From SIG452 sp045580405 (GTDB lineage Bacteria; Bacillota; Clostridia; UMGS1840), in the NCBI GenBank assembly GCA_045580405.1, contig JAZNNT010000162.1:1-19818 (forward strand): a DNA stretch of 19,818 nt, written 5' to 3'. The notes below the pieces were generated by a model. The model had not been told where the DNA came from and did no database searches. It was given only the letters and a program-made list of their open reading frames with translations. Position numbers and translations under genes: made by a program. Of the stretch, positions 7,030 through 13,209 are shown piece after piece (within the stretch, counting starts at the first letter, position 1; each line of letters begins with the position of its first letter).

Positions 7030-8175
7030 ATGAAAAAAATCGGAATTATCGGTCTTGGCGGTCGAATCCAATCACTGATTATCAACGAGTTTCCCCACTT
7101 TCCTCAGCTTCAGGTGGTAGCGGTGGCGGATGCAGACTTGGAAGGTGCCAAGAAACGTGCCCAAGAAGTGAAATTTTTAGATGTTGACAAAATCAATTTC
7201 TATGAAAAAGGCGAAGAAATGCTGGAAAACGAAGAATTAGACGGCGTATTCGTGGGCACTCGCTGTAACTTACATAAACAATATGCGGTGGAAGTGTTAA
7301 AGAAAAACATTCCTCTGTTTTTGGAAAAACCCGTGGTTATCACTTTGGAAGATTATGAAGAGTTAAAGAAAGCGGTAGACGCATCCGACGGCGTTGGTAT
7401 GACCTCTTTCCCCCTGCGCTTGACCGACATTTTGCAAAAGGTGAAGGAAATTTATGACAGCGGTGCGCTGGGTACCTTATCTCAGGTGCAGGCATACAAT
7501 AACGTGAACTACGGCAGAGTGTACTATAAGTATTGGTACCGTGACGAAACCTTCACGGGCGGTCTGTTTTTGCAGAAAGCAACCCACGATTTGGATTATA
7601 TCAATTATGTATTGGGAAAGCAACCGGTGGAAATCTGTGCAATGGAATCCAAAATGGTTTACAAAGGTGACAAACCTGCCAACTTAAAATGTAAGGATTG
7701 CCCCGAATATGAAACCTGTTATGAAAGCACCAAGGTAATTGAAGAACAGGCAAACGATGCTCCTTATGGGGAATACTGCTCCTATGGAGAAGATGTGGGC
7801 AATCATGACAGCGCTACCATTATGATGCGTTACGAAGACGGTTTGCATGCCGTTTATACCCAGAATTTTGTGGCAAGAAAAGAAGCCGGAAAACGTGGAA
7901 TGAGGATGATTGGTCAGAAAGCAACTTTGGAATTTGACTGGAATACCGACGAAATTTTATTCTTCCCCCATGATTCCAGTAAGATAGAACGCATTAAGGT
8001 TCGTCCCAAAAAAGGCGGCGGACACGGTGGCGGAGACCATATCTTAATCCGTGATTTTGCGGCGATTTTAGACGGCGATACCTCCCGTTCCAGCTTGTAT
8101 GAGGGATTACAGAGTGCATATCTCTGCTTAAAAGCGAAGGAATCCGCTAAAACTCACACTTTTATTACACTGTAA
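7030..8175 (+). CDS. Gfo/Idh/MocA-family oxidoreductase with four-cysteine insertion
   Basis: Predicted NAD(P)-dependent sugar or polyol dehydrogenase, 381 residues. The N-terminal Rossmann domain opens with KKIGIIGLGGRIQSLI (G8, G10, G11) and the acidic tip VADADLEGA. The family EKP motif is E99-K100-P101, and H186 in KATHDLDYIN is the expected catalytic His region. The C-terminal domain carries a glycine-rich GGGHGGGDH loop (329-337). Within it lies an unusual segment with C221, C224 and C230 (CKDCPEYETC), plus C250, which looks able to bind a metal or iron-sulfur cluster. GAGGTGA (7017-7023) is the ribosome binding site. It has its own promoter and terminator. The substrate cannot be read from the sequence. 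Confidence 0.88.
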   Translation: MKKIGIIGLGGRIQSLIINEFPHFPQLQVVAVADADLEGAKKRAQEVKFLDVDKINFYEKGEEMLENEELDGVFVGTRCNLHKQYAVEVLKKNIPLFLEKPVVITLEDYEELKKAVDASDGVGMTSFPLRLTDILQKVKEIYDSGALGTLSQVQAYNNVNYGRVYYKYWYRDETFTGGLFLQKATHDLDYINYVLGKQPVEICAMESKMVYKGDKPANLKCKDCPEYETCYESTKVIEEQANDAPYGEYCSYGEDVGNHDSATIMMRYEDGLHAVYTQNFVARKEAGKRGMRMIGQKATLEFDWNTDEILFFPHDSSKIERIKVRPKKGGGHGGGDHILIRDFAAILDGDTSRSSLYEGLQSAYLCLKAKESAKTHTFITL

Positions 8176-8190
8176 CCGAAAAAATAACAA

Positions 8191-8227
8191 AAAAATGACA
8201 ATACTGTAACAAGTCTTGTCATTTTTT
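8191..8227 (+). terminator. Intrinsic terminator after the oxidoreductase gene
   Basis: The 11-bp stem AAAAATGACAA (8191-8201) / TTGTCATTTTT (8216-8226) has a 14-base loop and continues into T residues. The right arm contains the -35 box of the next promoter. Confidence 0.75.
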
Positions 8228-8244
8228 CTTTTTTATGCTACACT
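8216..8244 (+). promoter_or_regulatory. Promoter for the DUF3048 lipoprotein, overlapping the terminator
   Basis: TTGTCA (8216-8221), a 17-base spacer and an extended -10 TGC-TACACT (8236-8244). The -35 hexamer is part of the terminator's right arm, so the end of one transcription unit and the start of the next share bases. Confidence 0.6.
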
Positions 8245-8295
8245 GATACCAAAGAATTGAATTCTTGCAATTTCCATAGGAAAGGTTGATGAGAG

Positions 8296-9321
8296 ATGAA
8301 ACGTATTTTATCCTTTGTTGCAATGTTATTGGCAGTTGCTTTGCTGGCAGGATGCTCCGCTCCCGGAGGTTCTTCCGAAAACACTCCTACCGCTACTCCT
8401 GCTCCCACTCCCGAGCCAACTCCGTCACCTGAAGAAATCTTTTTGGATACCTATATCAACACCGACGAGCGTCCCATTGCCGTGATGATTGATAATGACG
8501 ATAAAAATGCCCGTCCTCATGCAGGTCTGGATGAGGCATACTTAGTTTATGAAATGAATGTGGAAGGCGGCTCTACCCGTTTTATGGCATTGTACCGTGG
8601 GGTTGATACCGAGAAAATCGGGCCGGTTCGTTCCTCCCGACATTATTTTTTGGATTATGTGATGGAAAATGACGCTATTTACACCCATTTTGGATGGAGT
8701 CCCAAAGCCATTGAAGATATTTCTGCATACGGAATCCAAAAAATCAACGGTGTTTTAGGTGGAGATGGCGATATTTTCTGGAGAGAAGAAAAGTTTAAGG
8801 GGGACTGGCACAGTGCCTATACCTCCATTGCAAAAATCAAAGCGAAAGCAGATCAGAAAGGCTTTTATGATACCACCGAGCGGACAAACGGTTTATCTTA
8901 TGCAACGAAAATGTTTACCCCGGATTCCGACTTGGAAGCAAATACTGTGTATCTAAACTATTCCGGCAGATACAAAACTTCTTATATTTACAATCCCGAA
9001 ACCGGTCTTTATGAAAAGCAAATTTTCTCTGCTCCCCACGTTTTGCAGAATGGGAAAACCGTTACCTTCCGAAACGTAATTGTGCAGTTGGTTCCCGTGA
9101 CTGCGTTAGGTGACGGTACCGACCGCAGAAATCTTTTAAACACCGGCAGCGGCAAAGGGTATTACATCACCAATGGTGTATATGAAGAAATCACCTGGCA
9201 GAAGCCTTCTCGCCGTGAAGACACTGTTTATAAAAAAGCAGACGGAACTCCTCTTCAGATTAATCCGGGTAAAACAATCATCAATCTGATTGATCCGGGA
9301 ACCGGAGTTTTGTTTGAGTAG
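8296..9321 (+). CDS. DUF3048 domain lipoprotein (YerB-like)
   Basis: Predicted membrane-anchored lipoprotein of 341 residues. The signal peptide MKRILSFVAMLLAVALLAGC ends in a lipobox LAGC with C20 as the lipidated residue. A Thr/Pro-rich linker (about 29-48) leads to the DUF3048 domain: RPIAVMIDNDDKNARPHAGL, VYEMNVEGGSTRFMALY, KIGPVRSSRHYFLDYV and THFGWSPKA are all family hallmarks. The C-terminal half (about 225-338) matches the second DUF3048 module, with FRNVIVQLVPV and INLIDPGTGV. The molecular function of the family is not established; B. subtilis YerB is the known namesake. AAAGG at 8281-8285 is the likely ribosome binding site. The DUF1294 gene follows after 21 bases, probably on the same transcript. 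Confidence 0.92.
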   Translation: MKRILSFVAMLLAVALLAGCSAPGGSSENTPTATPAPTPEPTPSPEEIFLDTYINTDERPIAVMIDNDDKNARPHAGLDEAYLVYEMNVEGGSTRFMALYRGVDTEKIGPVRSSRHYFLDYVMENDAIYTHFGWSPKAIEDISAYGIQKINGVLGGDGDIFWREEKFKGDWHSAYTSIAKIKAKADQKGFYDTTERTNGLSYATKMFTPDSDLEANTVYLNYSGRYKTSYIYNPETGLYEKQIFSAPHVLQNGKTVTFRNVIVQLVPVTALGDGTDRRNLLNTGSGKGYYITNGVYEEITWQKPSRREDTVYKKADGTPLQINPGKTIINLIDPGTGVLFE

Positions 9322-9342
9322 TTCTTAAAAAAGGAGTATCTT

Positions 9343-9609
9343 ATGTGGAGTGAATTTGTTTTCCTCGCCATTTTTGTATGGAATCTGATTACATTTTTCC
9401 TGTTCGGCTGGGACAAACTTGCCTCTAAGAAGCATTGGAACCGTATTCAGGAAAGTCTTCTGCTGTTTGTGGCATTTCTTTTCGGAGGTGCGGGAGCAAT
9501 GTTTGGAATGGTCATCTGGAATCATAAAACCTCCAAGATGAAATTCCGTCTTCTGATTCCGTTATTTGTTGTTTTAAACGGTATGATACTTATGATTTTG
9601 CCGTTTTAA
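9343..9609 (+). CDS. Small DUF1294 membrane protein
   Basis: Integral membrane protein of 88 residues with three hydrophobic stretches (about 4-20, 38-59, 70-87). The family signature is visible: NLITFFLFGWDKLASKKHWNR after the first helix (the DUF1294 'DK.A.....R' motif), then FLFGGAGAMFGM and the NHKTSKMKFR loop. The function of the family is not known. AAGGAG at 9331-9336 precedes ATG 9343 by 6 bases. It probably shares the promoter of the DUF3048 gene, and a strong hairpin terminator follows at 9619. Confidence 0.9.
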   Translation: MWSEFVFLAIFVWNLITFFLFGWDKLASKKHWNRIQESLLLFVAFLFGGAGAMFGMVIWNHKTSKMKFRLLIPLFVVLNGMILMILPF

Positions 9610-9618
9610 GCGATATTG

Positions 9619-9651
9619 AAAAAAGCATCTGCAAGCAGCAGATGCTTTTTT
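9619..9651. terminator. Bidirectional terminator between convergent genes
   Basis: GCATCTGC (9625-9632) pairs perfectly with GCAGATGC (9638-9645) around a 5-base loop, with an A run before and a T run after. It sits between the DUF1294 gene (+) and the glycosyltransferase gene (-), and is suited to both. Confidence 0.92.
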
Positions 9652-9661
9652 GTTTTCCTTC

Positions 9662-10864
9662 TTACATAATGGATTCGCCACGAAGCCACATTCCTGTGTA
9701 GATAAGGCATAGTACTGTGCAAATTGCAAGGAGCGTGTATCGCACATATTTGTTTTTTACCGAGGCAAAAATGATGTATAGCGGTATGCAGGCACACATA
9801 TAACGGGAACCGCTGATGAGCCAGCCATGGGTGTAACAGGTGAAGATGTAGGCACCAAGATACACCAGATATTCTGTGCGTACTTTTTTATAGATACCGT
9901 AGAAAATAGAGAGCGTTCCGACAAAGAATAAGATCAGCTGAGGCCAATAGATGATATTTGCCAAAAATGGGTAATCATGTGCCATATTGTAACTGTATGA
10001 TAAGGTTTTTCCAAACCATTGTGCTCTGTTGTACCAGGGGGCTGCTGCCTGGAATTTCAAATACTGAAACCAGTTTCCAAATAGGACTTGATTCATCAGA
10101 AGATACACGAAAAATCCCAGGGGAATCACCAGTGACCAGAGAAATTCTTTGGTTTTGAATTTCTTTTCGTGGATGAGGTCGTAGATCACATTTACCAGCG
10201 CACACACAAATAAAAGAACGCCCTGGGTTCTGGAAAGACAAGCTAAAAATCCGCAAAGAGCCATCCAGCCCGGTTTTTTAGTTCGCATAAAATAGAGACA
10301 AAGCACCGTCGTCAGAAGGAATACACTTTCGGTAAAAATGGCACCGTAAAACATGGAAAAGGGAGCAACCATCAGAAGACAAAGTCCGCTTGCGGCTTGT
10401 TTATCGCTATAGTCTAAGCGCAATAGTTCATAAAACATGCAGGCAGCTGCCATAAACGAAAGGTTGGAGACAATAACCCCGCTGACAAAGTAGTTTTGGC
10501 AAATCACATTGAAAATTTTGACCAAAAAGGGATATAGCGGATAGAACACAATGAGCTTTGCCTGATCACTCCCTACAGTGTATCCGTGCTCTGCCAGATA
10601 CAGATAATGGGGAGAATCTCCGGAAATGGAAAATACGCGGCCTATCAACTCGGCAAAGGGAATGTTTTCTGCGTTCATCCAGTATCCCATCAGATAAAAG
10701 AACCAACGGGAGAACAGGGCTATCAGAGCAATCCAGATCCATTTTTCAAACTTGATTTTTTTGGAGGTTAACGGGTTTTGCCTGGGTTTCAAAAGTGTAA
10801 TCAGTACACAGATTCCTGCTAAAATCAGCAGAGCAGAGCCAAAAATATTCAGAAAATCTGCCAT
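9662..10864 (-). CDS. PIG-V-like GT-C membrane glycosyltransferase
   Basis: Polytopic membrane protein of 400 residues with about ten hydrophobic helices across its length. It looks like a mannosyltransferase-type enzyme of the PIG-V (GT76-like) group that takes a lipid-linked sugar and acts on the outer face. Landmarks are the first extracytoplasmic loop GDSPHYLYLAEHGY (D83 as the likely catalytic acid, H86), FYPLYP (107-112), APFSMFYGAIFTESVF (about 166-181) and SRTQGVLLF. The N-terminal helix starts at once after MADFLN. AAGGAGAG lies just before the start codon at 10862-10864. It is a single-gene unit with its own promoter (10906-10934) and terminator. Donor and acceptor are unknown; involvement in envelope glycan or glycolipid is an inference from the family. 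Confidence 0.8.
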   Translation of the reverse strand: MADFLNIFGSALLILAGICVLITLLKPRQNPLTSKKIKFEKWIWIALIALFSRWFFYLMGYWMNAENIPFAELIGRVFSISGDSPHYLYLAEHGYTVGSDQAKLIVFYPLYPFLVKIFNVICQNYFVSGVIVSNLSFMAAACMFYELLRLDYSDKQAASGLCLLMVAPFSMFYGAIFTESVFLLTTVLCLYFMRTKKPGWMALCGFLACLSRTQGVLLFVCALVNVIYDLIHEKKFKTKEFLWSLVIPLGFFVYLLMNQVLFGNWFQYLKFQAAAPWYNRAQWFGKTLSYSYNMAHDYPFLANIIYWPQLILFFVGTLSIFYGIYKKVRTEYLVYLGAYIFTCYTHGWLISGSRYMCACIPLYIIFASVKNKYVRYTLLAICTVLCLIYTGMWLRGESIM

Positions 10865-10905
10865 AGTAACTCTCCTTTTTGAAGTGTTTACTTTGCTTTG
10901 ATTTT

Positions 10906-10934
10906 ATTATAAATCATAAATTGTAAAAACGCAA
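10906..10934 (-). promoter_or_regulatory. Promoter for the PIG-V-like gene
   Basis: On the minus strand, TTGCGT (10929-10934), a 17-base spacer and TATAAT (10906-10911) lie about 42 bases before the start codon. Confidence 0.7.
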
Positions 10935-10964
10935 GAGTACATCCGGAATATTTTCTAAAAAAAC

Positions 10965-10993
10965 TTGAAAAACCAAAGTGAATATGCTATAAT
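10965..10993 (+). promoter_or_regulatory. Extended -10 promoter of the five-gene operon
   Basis: TTGAAA (10965-10970), a 17-base spacer and TATAAT (10988-10993) preceded by TGC. It starts transcription about 57 bases before ATG 11057 and is the only strong promoter seen until rnpB. Confidence 0.8.
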
Positions 10994-11056
10994 AAAAAGA
11001 AGAAATTTTAGCATTACCAGACCCTAAATTTGATACAACCGTTTGGAGGTAATAAT

Positions 11057-12265
11057 ATGAAATATGTTGTTTTTTTGTGTGACGGGATGGCAGACCTTAA
11101 GATTCGTGAATTTGACAACAAAACACCTCTCGAGGCAGCACATACCCCCAACATGGACCAGTATGCTAAAAAGGCTGTTTTAGGCACCTTAAAAACTGTG
11201 CCGGATCATTTGTCCCCCGGAAGTGACGTGTGCAATCTTTCGGTGATGGGGTATGATTCCAATCTGTATTACACCGGTCGTTCTCCCTTGGAAGCGGCGA
11301 GTATTGGTGTAACCCTTTGTGACCATGAAACGTCTTTTCGTGCCAACTTGGTAACACTTTCAGGAGAAGGTGACTACGAAGATTTGGTGATGGAAGATTA
11401 CAGTGCAGGCGAAATTAAAACTGCAGATGCAAAACAAATTATCGAAGATTTGATGCCTGTTATCAATGATGAAATGACCAAGCTGTATGCGGGAATTTCT
11501 TACCGTCATCTGTTGGTATTATCCGACAAGACTGTGGAGGGAAAATTAACTCCGCCTCACGATATTTCCAAACGCCCTGTGAGGGAATATCTGCCTAAAG
11601 ATGTTCAAATTCTTGCGCTGATGAAAAAAAGCTACGAGTTTTTAAAAAACCATCCTTACAATATTCAAAGAATCAAAGAAGGCAAAAGACCGGCTTCCTC
11701 CATTTGGGTATGGGGAGCGGGAAAACGCCCGAAGATGGATAGCTTTTACGAAAAATTCGGCGTAAAAGGTGCGGTTATCAGTGCTGTGGACTTAATTAAA
11801 GGCATTGGGATTTTAACCGGGATGCGTTCCATTGATGTAGACGGTGTTACCGGCAATATTGACACGAATTTTGACGGGAAAGCGCAGGCTTGTATTGACG
11901 CACTTCGCAGCGGTGACGATTTTGTGTATGTGCATATGGAAGCTCCCGATGAGTGCGGTCACCGGTTTGAAGCAGACAACAAAAAACTGGCAATTGAATT
12001 GATTGACGAAAAAGTGATTGGTCCTGTTTGTCGCTATTTAGAGGAAAGCGGGGAAGACTTTGCCGTTTTGGTAGCGCCAGACCATCCCACGCCCATAGCA
12101 ACTGGCACTCACGCCAGAGATCCCGTCCCGTTTTTTGCATATTACAGCAAAAAAGAGGTGAATGGCGATATTTACACCGAAGATACCGCCAAAAATACAG
12201 GATTCTATATGGAAAACGGATATGAGCTGATGGGCAAATTTTTAAATCTTGACCTATGGAAATAG
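11057..12265 (+). CDS. Archaeal-type cofactor-independent phosphoglycerate mutase / proposed homoserine kinase
   Basis: Member of the alkaline-phosphatase superfamily, ApgM group (COG3635 type), 402 residues. The start is ATG 11057, not the TTG at 11030, because GGAGGT (11045-11050) precedes it and the family N-terminus KYVVFLCDGMADL follows. The metal- and phosphate-binding residues are recognisable: D in LCDGMAD, the nucleophile region SPGSDVCNLSVMGYD, RSPLEAAS, and the late metal site VHMEAPDECGHR with APDHPTPIATGTHARDPVPF. Two roles are known or proposed for this group: interconversion of 2- and 3-phosphoglycerate, and, for the bacterial subgroup, a homoserine kinase replacing ThrB. No threonine or glycolysis gene is next to it, so the choice is open. 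It heads the operon with yitT-like, STAND/TPR, SDR and YhcH genes. Confidence 0.9.
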   Translation: MKYVVFLCDGMADLKIREFDNKTPLEAAHTPNMDQYAKKAVLGTLKTVPDHLSPGSDVCNLSVMGYDSNLYYTGRSPLEAASIGVTLCDHETSFRANLVTLSGEGDYEDLVMEDYSAGEIKTADAKQIIEDLMPVINDEMTKLYAGISYRHLLVLSDKTVEGKLTPPHDISKRPVREYLPKDVQILALMKKSYEFLKNHPYNIQRIKEGKRPASSIWVWGAGKRPKMDSFYEKFGVKGAVISAVDLIKGIGILTGMRSIDVDGVTGNIDTNFDGKAQACIDALRSGDDFVYVHMEAPDECGHRFEADNKKLAIELIDEKVIGPVCRYLEESGEDFAVLVAPDHPTPIATGTHARDPVPFFAYYSKKEVNGDIYTEDTAKNTGFYMENGYELMGKFLNLDLWK

Positions 12266-12299
12266 GGGAAACGAAATTTTCTTACAGGAGGCAAATATT

Positions 12300-13172
12300 T
12301 TGAAAAAATTCCGGGAAGAAGTGAAATTGAAAAACTTTCTACTGTTAACGTTGGCAGGGGTTATCAACGCTTTTGGGGTAACTGTGTTTTTGGCTCCGGT
12401 TAAATTGTATGACAGCGGGATTTCCGGAACTTCTATTCTGCTTTCTCAGTTAACACCGGAGTATCTGTCTTTGTCCTTTTTCCTCTTGATTTTAAATATT
12501 CCGCTGTTTGTATTTGGGTATAAAAAGCAGGGGCTTGGATTTACCGTGTATTCCATCTACACAGTTATGATATATTCCTTGGGTGCTTGGCTGATTACGG
12601 ATGTGCTTCCGCTGGATGTAGCTTTTTCTTCTCCCTTTGCAGGGAACGATTTGCTGCTTTGCGCGCTGTTTGGCGGAGTGATTTCCGGGATAGGAAGCGG
12701 TCTTACCATTCGCTTTGGCGGTGCTATTGACGGTATTGAGGTTATGGCAGTCACCTTTGCGAAAAAAATCGGATTAACCGTTGGCACCTTTGTGATGATT
12801 TATAATGTGATACTATACGTCATCTGCGGAATCTTGCTAAACAGTTGGATTTTACCGCTATATTCCATCCTGACCTATTATGCAGGGTTAAAAACCATTG
12901 ACTTTATCGTGGAGGGTTTTGACCGATCCAAAGCGGCAATGATTATTACGCAGAAGCCTGACGAGGTCTGTGAGGCTCTCATGAGCACTTTTGAAAGCGG
13001 CGCTACCCGAATTGCCGCAAAGGGAGGCTATTCCAATCAAGATAAAACGGTGATTTATTTTATCGTGGACCGTTTTCAGATTTCAAAAATGAGAGAATTG
13101 GTTCATCAGATTGATCAAACTGCCTTTATCACCATTACCGAAGTGGCAGATGTTTATAAAGCGAATATGTAG
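12300..13172 (+). CDS. YitT-family membrane protein (DUF161 / DUF2179)
   Basis: Predicted polytopic membrane protein of 290 residues. The best start is TTG 12300: a full AGGAGG (12286-12291) lies 8 bases upstream, whereas the frame's earlier TTG at 12249 overlaps the previous gene and lacks a site. Five to six hydrophobic segments cover about residues 12-200, with repeated glycine-rich signatures such as GGVISGIGSGLTIRFGGAIDGIEV. A soluble C-terminal DUF2179 domain (about 205-288) contains SGATRIAAKGGYSNQDKTV and ends in ITEVADVYKANM. YitT proteins are transporter-like and poorly characterised; the cargo is unknown. It follows the mutase gene by 34 bases and precedes the STAND gene by 37, so it is co-transcribed. 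Confidence 0.9.
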   Translation: MKKFREEVKLKNFLLLTLAGVINAFGVTVFLAPVKLYDSGISGTSILLSQLTPEYLSLSFFLLILNIPLFVFGYKKQGLGFTVYSIYTVMIYSLGAWLITDVLPLDVAFSSPFAGNDLLLCALFGGVISGIGSGLTIRFGGAIDGIEVMAVTFAKKIGLTVGTFVMIYNVILYVICGILLNSWILPLYSILTYYAGLKTIDFIVEGFDRSKAAMIITQKPDEVCEALMSTFESGATRIAAKGGYSNQDKTVIYFIVDRFQISKMRELVHQIDQTAFITITEVADVYKANM

Positions 13173-13209
13173 CTTTTAAAAGACAACTTTAAAACGGGAG
13201 GGAAGCCTA

